Positions 26,187-35,669 of a stretch of 64,000 nucleotides of DNA are shown piece by piece. Below the pieces are notes generated by a model that saw nothing but the letters and a program-made list of their open reading frames with translations, searched no databases and was not told the origin of the DNA. A program made the position numbers and the translations under genes. How positions within the stretch are numbered: position 1 is the stretch's first letter; each line of letters starts with the position of its first letter. The DNA is from Paracoccus stylophorae (lineage in GTDB: Bacteria > Pseudomonadota > Alphaproteobacteria > Rhodobacterales > Rhodobacteraceae): contig NZ_CP067134.1 of assembly GCF_028553765.1 (NCBI RefSeq), positions 88,501 to 152,500 of the forward strand. Direction: 5' to 3'.

Positions 26187-26960
26187 CTATTCCCACGGCT
26201 CGATCACCGGCTCGGCCTGCCATTCGGTCAGCGTTGCATCCGACCACGTCCCGTAAGAGGCGTTGGGCAGCACGATCCACATATCGCCCCATTTCGCCGC
26301 CTCCTCGTCCACGGTCGCCTTCTGATCCTCCAGCGGGGTCTTGCGGAACCGCCCGTCGAAATCGTGCAGCGTGTCGCCCAGCAACAGCACGATCTGGTGA
26401 TCCTGCGCGACCAGGTCGCGACGCTCGGTCTTGGGCGGGCCCAGCAGCAGCACCGATTCCTCGCTGACCTGCGGCAGGCCCAGTTCGCTCAGCGTGTCCA
26501 GCGTATGCTGTTTCTGCTGGTCCGAGCGGTCCGAGACATAGCGGATCGTCACCCCCAGCCCGTCGGCATGGTCCAGAAACTCCCTGGCCCCCGGCACCAG
26601 CGTCGGATCGCCGTCGCGTTCCCAGGGCAGCCAGGTGTCCCAGACGTCATACATGTGACAATCGGCCAGATCGCGCGCCAGAAGCGCGCTGTTGTCGATC
26701 ACCGTCTCGTCCAGATCGGTGACGACGGCCAGTTTCGCGGGATCGTCCGCACCCTCGACCGCCGCATCCAGCCGCATCGTGGCCAGGTTGAAGGCCTGAC
26801 GTTGCAGGGCGCGGATCTCGGCCGATTGCTGCTGAAAGCGCAGGCCCATGGAGAATTCCGCGACCGCGCAGTCGTCGGCGGGCGCGGCGCTGTCCTGCGC
26901 AAGGGCGGGGCCGGCCAGCAACAGCGCGGGCAGCGCCAGCATCGCGTGGCGATAGATCAT
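26187..26960 (-). CDS. periplasmic HAD-superfamily acid phosphatase, lipoprotein e(P4)-like
   Basis: 257 residues from the ATG at 26960, preceded on the minus strand by AAAGGA. A signal peptide ends near residue 21 (LAGPALA), without a lipobox. Motifs: D82-L-D84-ET nucleophile, YVSDRSDQQ, LLGPPKTER and LLGDTLHDFDGRF. It is expected to dephosphorylate nucleotides or other phosphate esters in the periplasm. It lies 62 bp upstream of its signal-less paralogue and probably shares a transcript. The open frame continuing to 27707 is antisense-frame sequence through lolA. Confidence 0.88.
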   Translation of the reverse strand: MIYRHAMLALPALLLAGPALAQDSAAPADDCAVAEFSMGLRFQQQSAEIRALQRQAFNLATMRLDAAVEGADDPAKLAVVTDLDETVIDNSALLARDLADCHMYDVWDTWLPWERDGDPTLVPGAREFLDHADGLGVTIRYVSDRSDQQKQHTLDTLSELGLPQVSEESVLLLGPPKTERRDLVAQDHQIVLLLGDTLHDFDGRFRKTPLEDQKATVDEEAAKWGDMWIVLPNASYGTWSDATLTEWQAEPVIEPWE

Positions 26961-27082
26961 GTTCGGGTCCTTTCGATTCGGTTGCGTCCGCGGCCCTGCG
27001 GCCGCGACGCCCGCCATGTTGGCGCAGCGCGCGCGCCAAGTCACGCGGCGACCGGCACCGCCCGCCCGCCTTCGCGCGACCC

Positions 27083-27685
27083 TCAGCGCAGGACGAATTT
27101 CGAATCCGGGATCGCGCCGCCCTTGCGCATCTCGCCCAGGATCACCGTGGTCTTCTGGCCGGCATCGTCGGTGACGACCCACTGGCGCAGCTCGGTCGGG
27201 CTGGTAAAGACCATCTGGATATTGCCGTATTCCGGATGCGCCGGGTCCTGCGCCGTCACCACGGTGGAATTCTTCGCCTCGGTATATCCCGTCACCATGT
27301 TGGCGCGTCCCAGATCGACATTGCGCGCCAGGATGATCGACAGCGGCGTTTTCGACAGCGGATAGCTTTGCGGCCCGCCATTCGACTTGGGATCGACGAT
27401 GGTGACATTCCCGCCCGAGGCGACGACCAGCGTCTTGTCGTTGTTGTATTCGAACCGCACTCGTCCGGGCCGGCGGATATAGACCGTCCCGGTCGAGATC
27501 GTGCCATCCGGGTTCACCTGCGTGAATTCGGCCGTGACCGTGGTCAGGCTGTTCAGATAGCGCGAAATCTCGTTCAGCGGGATCTTGGCGGCCAGGGCCG
27601 GAACGGCAAGGCCGAGGCTGAGGACAAGGGCGGCGGCGGGCGCGAAGGCGAAGATGCGTCTGTTCATGGTCGCGATCATATCCAT
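27083..27685 (-). CDS. lolA: outer-membrane lipoprotein carrier protein LolA family
   Basis: 200 residues, or 194 from a second ATG at 27667 (MNRRIF), which gives a cleaner signal peptide; neither has a clear ribosome site. The mature protein has the LolA pattern: TTVTAEFTQVNPDGTISTGTVYIRRPGRVRFEY, then a C-terminal beta sheet. LolA shuttles lipoproteins across the periplasm. ftsK, the usual alphaproteobacterial neighbour of lolA, is not beside it here. It is divergent from the MFS gene. Confidence 0.88.
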   Translation of the reverse strand: MDMIATMNRRIFAFAPAAALVLSLGLAVPALAAKIPLNEISRYLNSLTTVTAEFTQVNPDGTISTGTVYIRRPGRVRFEYNNDKTLVVASGGNVTIVDPKSNGGPQSYPLSKTPLSIILARNVDLGRANMVTGYTEAKNSTVVTAQDPAHPEYGNIQMVFTSPTELRQWVVTDDAGQKTTVILGEMRKGGAIPDSKFVLR

Positions 27686-27860
27686 TTCGTTTGCCGGTGC
27701 ACATCACGTCTGGCGGATGGCACCGGGCGCGAACGCTCGCGGCTTCGTGACGGTTCCGGCGGTGGCGTCCCCCGCGCCGCGATCCGCAAAACCTGCTTGG
27801 TGATCGCCGCCATGCCGGCTAAGCAGCAGATCGAGGGGCGAACCGCAAGGGGACAGTGCG

Positions 27861-29177
27861 ATGCAGATGACCGTGGACGAGGCGCTGGCGCGCGGCGGAA
27901 CCGGCCGGTTCCAGTGGCGGCTTCTGGGCATCTTCGGGCTGGTCTGGGCGGCCGATGCGATGCAGGTCATCGCCGTGGGCTTTGCCGCGCCCTCGGTCGC
28001 CGCCACGTTCGGGATCGAGCGTGTGACCGCCTTCCAGATCGGCACCGTGTTCTTTCTGGGCATGTTCGTCGGCGCCTGGGGCTTCGGGCGTCTGGCCGAC
28101 CGGGTGGGCCGGCGCAACCTGCTGATCCTGACCGTGGCGATGGACGCGGTCTTCGGCCTCGCCTCGGTCTTTGCGCAGGATTTCACCTGGCTTCTGGTGC
28201 TGCGCTTTTTGACCGGCGCGGCGGTCGGCGGCACGCTGCCCGTCGATTACGCGATGATGGCCGAATTCCTGCCGCCCCGGAACCGCGGCCGCTGGCTGGT
28301 CTGGCTTGAAGGCTTCTGGGCCGTCGGCACCATCGTCATCGCCCTGACCGCCTGGATCGCCGCCGCCAACGGCGCGGTCGCGCCCTGGCGCTGGATCTTC
28401 GCCATCGCGGCCCTGCCCGCGCTGATCGGGATCTTCCTGCGCATCTGGGTGCCCGAATCGCCGATGTATCTGGTCCGCAAGGGCCGCACCGATCAGGCGC
28501 ACAAGGTCCTTGACCGGGTGCTGGCCGCGAACGGCGCGCAGGCCCTGCCGCGCGATGTGACGCTGATCCCCGCGCCGGTGCCCGCCGGGGCGGAAACCTC
28601 GATCTTCGCGCCGATGCTGCGCAGCCGCACCATCGGCGTGCTGGCCGTGTGGTTCCTGGTCTCGCTGTCCTATTACGGCGTGTTCGTCTGGGTGCCGGGC
28701 CAGCTTGCGACCGAAGGCTTCGGCTTCGTGCGCGGCTATGGCTTTCTGGTGATCCTGGCGCTGGCGCAGATCCCCGGCTATGCGCTGGCCGCCTGGGGGG
28801 TCGAGGCGCTGGGCCGGCGCACGACGCTGATGGGGTTTTTGATCCTCAGCGCGGCGGGCTGTTTCCTGTTCACCGTGGCCTCGGGCACCGCGATGGTTGC
28901 CAGCGCCCTGATGCTGATGAGCTTTTCGTTGCTGGGCACATGGGGCGCGCTTTATGCCTTTACCCCCGAACTCTACCCCACCCATCTGCGCGGCACCGGC
29001 ATGGGCACGGCCAGCGCGATGGCGCGTCTGGGCGGGATTCTGGCGCCCAGCATGCTGGCCCTGGTCTTCGCGCGCGGTTTCGGCTTTGCCATCGGCGTCT
29101 TCGCGGTGCTGCTGCTGCTGGCGGCGGCGGCGCTGCTGCTGGTCCGGGCCGAAACCCGCGATCAGGCCATCGGCTGA
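27861..29177 (+). CDS. MFS transporter (sugar/aromatic-acid porter type)
   Basis: 438 residues with twelve predicted membrane segments. Family signatures are GRLADRVGRRNLL between helices 2 and 3, PRNRGRWLVWLEGFW, and a matching WGVEALGRRTTLM in the second half. It resembles the SV2/niacin or aromatic-acid:H+ symporter group; substrate unknown. Neighbours give no further hint. Confidence 0.88.
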   Translation: MQMTVDEALARGGTGRFQWRLLGIFGLVWAADAMQVIAVGFAAPSVAATFGIERVTAFQIGTVFFLGMFVGAWGFGRLADRVGRRNLLILTVAMDAVFGLASVFAQDFTWLLVLRFLTGAAVGGTLPVDYAMMAEFLPPRNRGRWLVWLEGFWAVGTIVIALTAWIAAANGAVAPWRWIFAIAALPALIGIFLRIWVPESPMYLVRKGRTDQAHKVLDRVLAANGAQALPRDVTLIPAPVPAGAETSIFAPMLRSRTIGVLAVWFLVSLSYYGVFVWVPGQLATEGFGFVRGYGFLVILALAQIPGYALAAWGVEALGRRTTLMGFLILSAAGCFLFTVASGTAMVASALMLMSFSLLGTWGALYAFTPELYPTHLRGTGMGTASAMARLGGILAPSMLALVFARGFGFAIGVFAVLLLLAAAALLLVRAETRDQAIG

Positions 29178-29230
29178 ACGAAACCGCAACCCGCCCCGCC
29201 CCGTTGGGCTGAAAACACAGGAGGAAAAAC

Positions 29231-30205
29231 ATGGGTCAACTGGTCGATGGCGTCTGGAAGGACGAATGGTACGACACCGACAGCCATGGCGGCGAATTCG
29301 TCCGCGACACCTCGAAATTCCGCAATTGGGTCACCGCTGACGGCACCCCCGGCCCGACCGGCGAAGGCGGGTTTAGGGCCGAAAGCGGGCGTTACCATCT
29401 TTACGTCTCGTATGCCTGCCCGTGGGCGCATCGGGCGCTGATCTTCCGGGCGCTGAAGGATCTTCAGGACCATATCGGCGTCTCGGCCGTCCATCCCGAC
29501 ATGCTGAACGAAGGGTGGGAGTTTCGCGAGGACTTCCCCGGCGCGACCGGCGACCGGCTGTTTGACAGCGACTTCATGCGCGACATCTATCTGCGCGCCA
29601 ATCCCCGCGCCTCGGGCCGCGTGACCGTGCCGGTGCTGTGGGACCGCGAACGCGACACCATCGTGTCGAACGAAAGCGCCGATCTGATCCGCATGTTCAA
29701 CCGGGCCTTCGACGGCATCACCGGAAACACCGACGATTACCGGCCCGACCACCTGCAGGACGACATCGACAAGGTGAACGACCGGATCTACGACACCGTC
29801 AATAACGGCGTCTACAAGGCCGGTTTCGCCACCACCCAATCGGCCTATGACAAGGCGGTCGGGCCGCTGTTCGACAGTCTGGACTGGATCGAGGGGCTGC
29901 TGGCCCGCACCCGCTATCTGACCGGGGACACCATCACCGAGGCCGACTGGCGCCTGTTCACCACCGTCGTCCGGTTCGATTCGGTCTATCACACGCATTT
30001 CAAATGCAACCGCCGCCGCATCGTCGATTACCCCAATCTGTGGGGCTGGGCGCGCGAACTGTATCAGTGGCCCGGCGTCGCCCCGACCGTGCGGCCCGAC
30101 CACTATGTCCGCCACTATTACTACAGCCACAAGACGGTGAACCCGCACCGGATCATCCCCATCGGACCCGATGAGGACTGGACCGCCCCGCATGGCCGCG
30201 CCTAG
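29231..30205 (+). CDS. glutathionyl-hydroquinone reductase (YqjG/PcpF/ECM4 family)
   Basis: 324 residues. It is an omega-class-like glutathione transferase that reduces glutathionyl-hydroquinones to hydroquinones. The catalytic cysteine is C63 in YACPWAHR. Other family blocks are SNESADLIRMFN and DSVYHTHFKCN. CAGGAGG precedes the ATG. It appears to be a single-gene unit. Confidence 0.92.
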   Translation: MGQLVDGVWKDEWYDTDSHGGEFVRDTSKFRNWVTADGTPGPTGEGGFRAESGRYHLYVSYACPWAHRALIFRALKDLQDHIGVSAVHPDMLNEGWEFREDFPGATGDRLFDSDFMRDIYLRANPRASGRVTVPVLWDRERDTIVSNESADLIRMFNRAFDGITGNTDDYRPDHLQDDIDKVNDRIYDTVNNGVYKAGFATTQSAYDKAVGPLFDSLDWIEGLLARTRYLTGDTITEADWRLFTTVVRFDSVYHTHFKCNRRRIVDYPNLWGWARELYQWPGVAPTVRPDHYVRHYYYSHKTVNPHRIIPIGPDEDWTAPHGRA

Positions 30206-30253
30206 GGGCGGCGCGTCCTGACCCCGCCCGACCCCTCGTCAGAAAGCCGCCGC

Positions 30254-31228
30254 ATGGCACACCGCCACGACCACAGCCACGATCATTCCCACGGGCCGAC
30301 GCTGTCGCGCGATGCCCCCATCGCCGAACAGCGGTCCAAGGAACGGGCCATCGCCATCGCCGCCGGGCTGACCGGGCTGTTCATGGGGGCCGAGGTGGTC
30401 GGCGGCATCGTGTCGGGCAGTCTGGCGCTGCTGGCCGATGCCGGGCACATGCTGACCGATTTCGCCTCGCTGGTGCTGGCGTGGCTGGCCTTTCGGCTGG
30501 CGCGGCGTCCGGCCGACTGGAAACGGACCTACGGCTTCGACCGCTTTTCGGTTCTGGCCGCCTTCGTGAACGGCATCAGCCTGCTGGCCATCGCCGCCTG
30601 GATCACGATCGAGGCGATCCGGCGCCTGCGCGACCCGTCCGAGGTGCTGGGCGGGCTGATGCTGTGGGTGGCCATCGCCGGGCTGGCCGTGAACATCGCC
30701 GCCTTCTGGGTGCTGTCGCGGGCCGAGGGCGACAATCTCAACGTCCGCGCCGCCGCCCTGCATGTGCTGGGCGACCTGCTGGGCTCGGTCGCGGCCATCG
30801 TCGCGTCCCTGATCATCATCTGGACCGGCTGGACGCCCATCGACCCGATCCTGTCGGTGTTCGTGGTCCTGCTGATCCTGCGCTCGGCCGTGTCGGTGGT
30901 GCGCGAAAGCGGCCATATCCTGCTGGAGGGTGCGCCCCACGGCTTCGACGCCTCGGCCATCGCCGCCGATCTGGAACAGACCGTGCCGGGCGTGCTGCGC
31001 GCCCACCACATCCACGCCTGGTCGATCACCCAGGAACGCCCCATGGCCACGTTGGAGGTCGATCTGGCGCCCGGCTCGGACGCCGAGCGCGTGCGCCGTC
31101 AGGTCAAGTCGCGCGTGGCCCAGATCGCCCGCATCGACCACGTGACGGTCGAGGTGTCCGAAGAGGCCGAGGGGGCGCATGACCACGACCCCGATTGTGG
31201 CACGCCGGCGGACCGCCCCGAACCCTAA
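30254..31228 (+). CDS. cation diffusion facilitator (CzcD/ZitB-like zinc exporter)
   Basis: 324 residues. The N terminus is His/Asp rich (HRHDHSHDHSHG), followed by six membrane helices. The metal sites of helices 2 and 5 are visible as HMLTDFASL and HVLGDLLGS, and a C-terminal cytoplasmic domain contains HHIHAWSIT. Proton-coupled export of Zn2+ or a related ion is expected. The stop is followed almost at once by the dispersed iteron element (31231-31348). Confidence 0.93.
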   Translation: MAHRHDHSHDHSHGPTLSRDAPIAEQRSKERAIAIAAGLTGLFMGAEVVGGIVSGSLALLADAGHMLTDFASLVLAWLAFRLARRPADWKRTYGFDRFSVLAAFVNGISLLAIAAWITIEAIRRLRDPSEVLGGLMLWVAIAGLAVNIAAFWVLSRAEGDNLNVRAAALHVLGDLLGSVAAIVASLIIIWTGWTPIDPILSVFVVLLILRSAVSVVRESGHILLEGAPHGFDASAIAADLEQTVPGVLRAHHIHAWSITQERPMATLEVDLAPGSDAERVRRQVKSRVAQIARIDHVTVEVSEEAEGAHDHDPDCGTPADRPEP

Positions 31229-31230
31229 GG

Positions 31231-31348
31231 GCAACGCCCGCAACCGGTGTACGCCCTGTGCACGCGCTGTGCATCACGGGTGCACGGCGTGTGACACGCC
31301 CCGCCCTGCATTTGCTGGGCCCTCGCCCCCCTCCGGCCCCGGCGTTGC
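31231..31348. repeat. dispersed iteron element, copy 1
   Basis: Bounded by GCAACGCC (31231-31238) and its exact inverse GGCGTTGC (31341-31348). Inside are CGCCCGCAA (31235-31243), five consecutive 11-bp units each beginning GTG (31247-31301; first two GTGTACGCCCT and GTGCACGCGCT), and GCATTTGCTGG at 31308-31318. A second copy with the same internal spacing is at 53268-53393. It lies between the convergent CDF and response-regulator genes. The whole 31229-31570 gap holds this element, further GTTGC/GCAAC short palindromes and the terminator hairpin at 31395-31417; no gene was found in it. Confidence 0.7.
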
Positions 31349-31389
31349 ACCGCGCAACGCCCGCAGCCGTTGCGCAACACCCACAAACG

Positions 31390-31418
31390 CGAAACCCCGG
31401 CGCGGGAAACGCCGGGGC
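31390..31418 (-). terminator. terminator of the response-regulator gene
   Basis: CCCCGGCG (31395-31402) and CGCCGGGG (31410-31417) form an 8-bp stem with a 7-nt loop. On the minus strand the stem is followed by TTTCGCGTTT, so it reads as an intrinsic terminator about 155 nt after the stop of the gene at 31571. Confidence 0.6.
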
Positions 31419-31570
31419 ATCAGAGAGAGAGGGTGTGACCGCATCCGCCGGCCACTGGGCTTCGCCGGTGTAACGCGGCAATCCCGGCCCGGTTCCCGCC
31501 ATTTTCCGGCCATTCCCCATGCGCGGAAAATCGCCTCCCGGGCCGGTATTGCAGGGCCTGCGCCCCGGCT

Positions 31571-32257
31571 TCAGGCGACCAGCCGATAGCCGCCCGATTC
31601 CGTCACCAGCAGACGCGCATTCGACGGGTCCGGCTCGATCTTCTGGCGCAGCCGATAGATATGCGTCTCCAGCGTGTGCGTCGTCACCCCGGCATTATAG
31701 CCCCACACCTCGTGCAGCAGCACGTCGCGCGGCACCACCCCGTCCTGAGCGCGGTACAGGAATTTCAGGATGTTGGTCTCCTTCTCGGTCAGCCGGATCT
31801 TCTTGTCCTTCTGATCGACCAGCATCTTCATCGACGGCTTGAACGTATACGGCCCAAGCTGAAAGATCGCGTCCTCGGACTGTTCATGCGTGCGCAGCTG
31901 CGCCCGCAGCCGGGCCAGCAGGACCGGGAACTTGAACGGCTTGGTCACGTAATCATTGGCCCCCGCATCCAGCCCCAAGATCGTGTCGGCATCGGTGTCG
32001 TGCCCGGTCAGCATCACGATCGGACATTTCACGTTCAGCTTGCGCAGCTTCTTGCACAATTCGCGCCCGTCCGTATCGGGCAGCCCCACATCCAGGATCA
32101 CCAGATCGTAGATGGCGTTCTTCGTCGCCTCGACCGCCTCGGCGCCGGTGCCGGCCTCGACCACGTCGAAGTCGTCCGTCGCGACCAGCTGCTCGGCCAG
32201 CGCCTCGCGCAGATCGTCCTCGTCATCCACCAGCAGGATCTTTTTCAGTCCGGCCAT
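31571..32257 (-). CDS. OmpR/PhoB-family response regulator, possibly CenR
   Basis: 228 residues. An N-terminal receiver domain has the acidic pair in LLVDDEDD, the phosphoacceptor in VILDVGLPD and the [12 protein letters not shown] block. A C-terminal winged helix carries [12 protein letters not shown] and [19 protein letters not shown]. The high conservation of the linker and C terminus ([18 protein letters not shown] and ESGGYRLVA) recalls the essential alphaproteobacterial regulator CenR, but identity is not certain. No histidine kinase is adjacent, so this is an orphan gene. Convergent with the CDF gene, divergent from ribA. Confidence 0.88.
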   Translation of the reverse strand: MAGLKKILLVDDEDDLREALAEQLVATDDFDVVEAGTGAEAVEATKNAIYDLVILDVGLPDTDGRELCKKLRKLNVKCPIVMLTGHDTDADTILGLDAGANDYVTKPFKFPVLLARLRAQLRTHEQSEDAIFQLGPYTFKPSMKMLVDQKDKKIRLTEKETNILKFLYRAQDGVVPRDVLLHEVWGYNAGVTTHTLETHIYRLRQKIEPDPSNARLLVTESGGYRLVA

Positions 32258-32392
32258 GCTTGCCTCCTATGCCTCGGTTGCGCAAATGAGTGGGCCTGCG
32301 CCGCCCCGCAGTCCAGCGCCATGTCGAAAATCTCACATGGAGTTGTCGGAAAAAGCCACTATGTTTCAGTTTGTTTCAATCGGACCCGACAG

Positions 32393-33451
32393 ATGAGCCT
32401 GATCCCGACCCTTGCCGAAACCGTCTCGCGCGCCCGCGCCGATCTGCGCATGGGCCTGCCGGTGATGATCGGCGGCCATCTGGCGGCGGCGGTCGAGACG
32501 CTGTCGGCGACCCGGCTGGCCGACATGCTGCGACTGGGCCGGCCGGTGCTGGCGATCACCGAACGCCGGGCCGAAACGCTGAAGGCGCGCGCCTATGACG
32601 ACGGGCTGGCCCGCGTCAGGCTGCCGCCGGATGCCGATCTGGCATGGCTGCGCGCGCTGGCCGATCCGGCCAACGATCTGATGACGCCGCTGAAGGGGCC
32701 GCTGTTCACCGACCGCGACGGCGACGCGACCCCGCACATGGCCGCGCTGGCACTGGCCAAATCGGCGCAGCTTCTGCCGGCGATGCTGGTCGTGCCGGCC
32801 CGTGCGCCCGCCGGGCTGACGGTGCTGGCGCCGGGACAGGTGCTGGCGCAGCTTGCGGGCGAGGCGGCGCTGGCCCCCGTCGCCGCCGCGCGCCTGCCGC
32901 TGATGTCGGCCGAACGGTCGCGGCTGCACATCTTCCGCCCCGACGACGGCGCGGCCGAACATTACGCCATCGAGATCGGCGATCCGCCGCGCGACCGACC
33001 CGTGCTGGCGCGGCTGCATTCGGCCTGTTTCACCGGCGACGTGCTGGGCAGCCTGAAATGCGATTGCGGCCCGCAACTGCACGCCGCGTTGCAGGCGATG
33101 GGCCAGGGGGGCGACGGCGTGCTGCTGTATCTGAACCAGGAGGGGCGCGGCATCGGGCTGGCCAACAAGATGCGCGCCTATGACCTGCAGAACCAGGGTT
33201 TCGACACGGTCGAGGCCAATCACCGCCTGGGGTTCGAGGATGACGAGCGTGACTTTCGCATCGGCGCCGCCCTGCTGAAGCGGATGGGCTTTGCGCAGGC
33301 GCGGCTGCTGACGAACAATCCGCGCAAGGTGCAGATGCTGGAAACACACGGCATCGAGGTGGTCGAACGCGTGCCGCTGATCGTCCCGCGCAACCGCTTC
33401 AACACCGGCTATCTGGACACCAAGGCCGCGAAGTCGGGCCATCTGCTGTGA
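32393..33451 (+). CDS. ribA: GTP cyclohydrolase II (riboflavin synthesis)
   Basis: 352 residues. The C-terminal ~190 residues are a complete GTP cyclohydrolase II with zinc ligands in [15 protein letters not shown] (C-x10-C-x-C) and the [10 protein letters not shown] catalytic block. The N-terminal ~150 residues occupy the place of a DHBP-synthase domain but lack its recognisable active-site motifs. It converts GTP to the first riboflavin intermediate. The ribosome site before the ATG is weak. The stop overlaps the next gene's GTG. Confidence 0.9.
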   Translation: MSLIPTLAETVSRARADLRMGLPVMIGGHLAAAVETLSATRLADMLRLGRPVLAITERRAETLKARAYDDGLARVRLPPDADLAWLRALADPANDLMTPLKGPLFTDRDGDATPHMAALALAKSAQLLPAMLVVPARAPAGLTVLAPGQVLAQLAGEAALAPVAAARLPLMSAERSRLHIFRPDDGAAEHYAIEIGDPPRDRPVLARLHSACFTGDVLGSLKCDCGPQLHAALQAMGQGGDGVLLYLNQEGRGIGLANKMRAYDLQNQGFDTVEANHRLGFEDDERDFRIGAALLKRMGFAQARLLTNNPRKVQMLETHGIEVVERVPLIVPRNRFNTGYLDTKAAKSGHLL

Positions 33452-33966
33452 CCCCCGACGATCTGGTCCTGACCCCGCAGGGCATCCGATACCGTGGCCG
33501 GGTGTTTGCGTGCAGCATCGGCAAGGGCGGGCTCAGCGCGGCCAAGCGCGAGGGCGACGGGGCCACGCCCACCGGCCGCCACCGGATCACCGGCTTGTGG
33601 TATCGGCCCGACCGGCTGCCCCCGCCCGCCCCCTGGGCCCGGCCCATCGGCCCGTCCGATCTGTGGTGCGACGATCCGGCCCATGCCGCCTATAATCGCC
33701 ATGTCCGCGCGCCGCTGCGCGCCAGCCATGAGGCCTTGCGCCGCGCCGATCCGCTGTATGACGTGATCCTGACGACCGACTGGAACTGGCCCGATGCGGA
33801 GCCGGGGCGCGGCTCGGCCATCTTCCTGCATCAATGGCGCAGGCCGGGTTTCGGCACCGAAGGATGCATCGCATTTGCCCGCGCCGATCTGATCCGGATC
33901 GCCGCCCGCGCGGCCCCCGGCACGCGGCTGATCGTGCCGGCTTCTTCTTTGTCCAAATACCCGTAA
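33448..33966 (+). CDS. L,D-transpeptidase family protein (YkuD domain)
   Basis: 172 residues from a GTG that overlaps the ribA stop (GTGA). The YkuD active-site block is intact: [18 protein letters not shown], with the conserved His and catalytic Cys. Members crosslink or attach proteins to peptidoglycan. No signal peptide is seen, which is unusual for a periplasmic enzyme, though the short DUF-type members often lack one. Confidence 0.85.
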   Translation: MTPDDLVLTPQGIRYRGRVFACSIGKGGLSAAKREGDGATPTGRHRITGLWYRPDRLPPPAPWARPIGPSDLWCDDPAHAAYNRHVRAPLRASHEALRRADPLYDVILTTDWNWPDAEPGRGSAIFLHQWRRPGFGTEGCIAFARADLIRIAARAAPGTRLIVPASSLSKYP

Positions 33967-33975
33967 CGCAACGCA

Positions 33976-34629
33976 TCAGCCCGCGTCGCGGGCGCCGAAG
34001 ATGGCCGAGCCGATGCGGACATGGGTCGCACCCTCGGCGATGGCGGTCTCGAAATCGGCGCTCATCCCCATCGACAGCAGGTCCAGCCCGTTGTCCCCGG
34101 CCAACCGGCGCAGCAGGCGGAAATGCGGCACCGGATCGGCATCCTCGGGCGGGATGCACATCAGCCCCTGCGGGCTCAGCCCCAGGTCGCGGCACTGGTC
34201 CAGAAAGCCGGGCAGCTCATCCGCCAGGATGCCGGCCTTCTGCGGCTCGTCCCCGGTGTTGATCTGGATGAACAGCTGCGGGGTTCGGCCCTGTTCGGCG
34301 ATCTGGTGGGCCAGCTTGCGGGCAAGGCTGATCCGGTCCAGCGTGTGAATGGCGTCGAACAGCTCGACCGCCGCCTTGGCCTTGTTTGATTGCAGAGGCC
34401 CGATCATGTGAACCGACACGCCCGCGAAGCGCTGGCGCCAGTCGGGCCATTTGCCCTGCGCCTCTTGCACGTAATTCTCGCCGAAGGTCCGGTGGCCCGC
34501 GTCCAGAACGGCCGTTACGCGTTCGGCGGGTTGCACCTTGCTGACCGCGATCAGCGTGACCGACCCGGCCTCGCGTCCGGCGGCGCGTTCTGCCGCGGCG
34601 ATGCGGCTTTTGATGTGATCCAGTTCCAT
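33976..34629 (-). CDS. YggS/PROSC family pyridoxal-phosphate homeostasis protein
   Basis: 217 residues from the ATG at 34629; an upstream frame extension was dropped because it runs through the porin terminator. The PLP lysine lies in LIAVSKVQP, followed by [21 protein letters not shown] and the late [13 protein letters not shown]. It binds PLP as a carrier rather than as an enzyme. It is transcribed in the same direction as the porin upstream but is separated from it by a terminator. Confidence 0.93.
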   Translation of the reverse strand: MELDHIKSRIAAAERAAGREAGSVTLIAVSKVQPAERVTAVLDAGHRTFGENYVQEAQGKWPDWRQRFAGVSVHMIGPLQSNKAKAAVELFDAIHTLDRISLARKLAHQIAEQGRTPQLFIQINTGDEPQKAGILADELPGFLDQCRDLGLSPQGLMCIPPEDADPVPHFRLLRRLAGDNGLDLLSMGMSADFETAIAEGATHVRIGSAIFGARDAG

Positions 34630-34646
34630 GCGCGCAGAAGACAAAA

Positions 34647-34678
34647 AGAAAAGAGCGGGCGCAAGGCCCGCTCTTTCC
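34647..34678 (-). terminator. porin gene terminator
   Basis: AAAGAGCGGGC and GGCCCGCTCTTT are complementary arms around GCAA, 22 nt after the porin stop, ending in a T-rich run on the minus strand. A clear intrinsic terminator. Confidence 0.85.
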
Positions 34679-34700
34679 ATAAGACTTGGTTCCGATTGGA

Positions 34701-35669
34701 TCAGAACTCGAAGCGAACGCCCATGTCGGCGGTCACGTTCTCGCTGTAGTCACGCTGCAGCGAGGCACCCAGACGCGCACCGCCCAGATCGTAGTTCACA
34801 CCGATACCGAACGCATTGTCGGTTTCGTTGCTGTCGCGGTTGTTGTTCGCGACATAGGCTTCGATGTTGGTCATGCCATCGGCCAGGGTGTAGTCGCCAT
34901 ACAGGGCGAAGGTCTGGCCAACGGCGCCGTATTCGCTGTCGTCTTCATCGTTGGTGTCGATGTAGTTCAGGCCGACACGAGCGTTCGGCATGACGGCATA
35001 GCGCGCACCGACGAAGAAGATGTCGTTGTCTTCGAAGCCAGCGCCATTCTGCGTGTAGGCGGCCGACAGTTCCAGAACGTCGTTCCAGGTATAGTCGACG
35101 GCAAGGCTGTATTCCTTGTCGATACCGGCAGGCAGGTCATTCGCTTGGTCGGGGTCGATCATCGAGCCCATGACAGTTGCGCCAGCGATTTCATATTTGG
35201 CGAACACACCAAGGCGATTGGACGTGTCGTTGGCGCTGTTGCCATATGGATCAGCGTCATAGGCGAAGAAGTCGCCAACCACACCGCTGAAACCAACCGA
35301 ACGATCATAGGAACCAAGTTCGGTCGCGTATATCAGGCCCGAGCTGTCCATGGCGGTCTCGGTGTTGCCGATTTCGACGGTCAGACCGTTCGAGGTCACC
35401 CACAGCTTGCCAGCGTTCAGTTGGCCGGAGTCGTCGCTGTTCTGGTCCCACTGGATGCGGAAGCGCGCACCGAAATCAACGCCCTGATCGGTCGAGGTCG
35501 CGGCGTCGATGTTCATCCGCAGACGCGAAATGACCTGCGATTCATTTACGCCCGTGTCGTTTTCGTAATAAATCACACCGGTACGACCGTAGCCCGAGAT
35601 GGTCACGTCGGCAGCGGCGACGCCGGCGGTCAGAACCAGCGCGGTGGAGGCGATAAGAGCCTTTTTCAT
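34701..35669 (-). CDS. Rhodobacter-type general porin
   Basis: 322 residues from ATG 35669 with AGAGGG upstream. A classic signal peptide (MKKALIASTALVLTAGVAAA) is followed by DVTISGYGRTGV and a 16-strand-type beta barrel ending in the outer-membrane C-terminal Phe (MGVRFEF). The mature protein is strongly acidic, a feature of porins in this family. Codon choice is biased and the terminator strong, both consistent with high expression. The upstream frame extension to 35852 precedes the signal peptide and was excluded. Confidence 0.93.
   Translation of the reverse strand: MKKALIASTALVLTAGVAAADVTISGYGRTGVIYYENDTGVNESQVISRLRMNIDAATSTDQGVDFGARFRIQWDQNSDDSGQLNAGKLWVTSNGLTVEIGNTETAMDSSGLIYATELGSYDRSVGFSGVVGDFFAYDADPYGNSANDTSNRLGVFAKYEIAGATVMGSMIDPDQANDLPAGIDKEYSLAVDYTWNDVLELSAAYTQNGAGFEDNDIFFVGARYAVMPNARVGLNYIDTNDEDDSEYGAVGQTFALYGDYTLADGMTNIEAYVANNNRDSNETDNAFGIGVNYDLGGARLGASLQRDYSENVTADMGVRFEF

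Noticed and set aside
31247..31301. CRISPR array
   Set aside because: The repeat unit is 11 bp with no spacers, and there are no cas genes; it is a phased tandem array.
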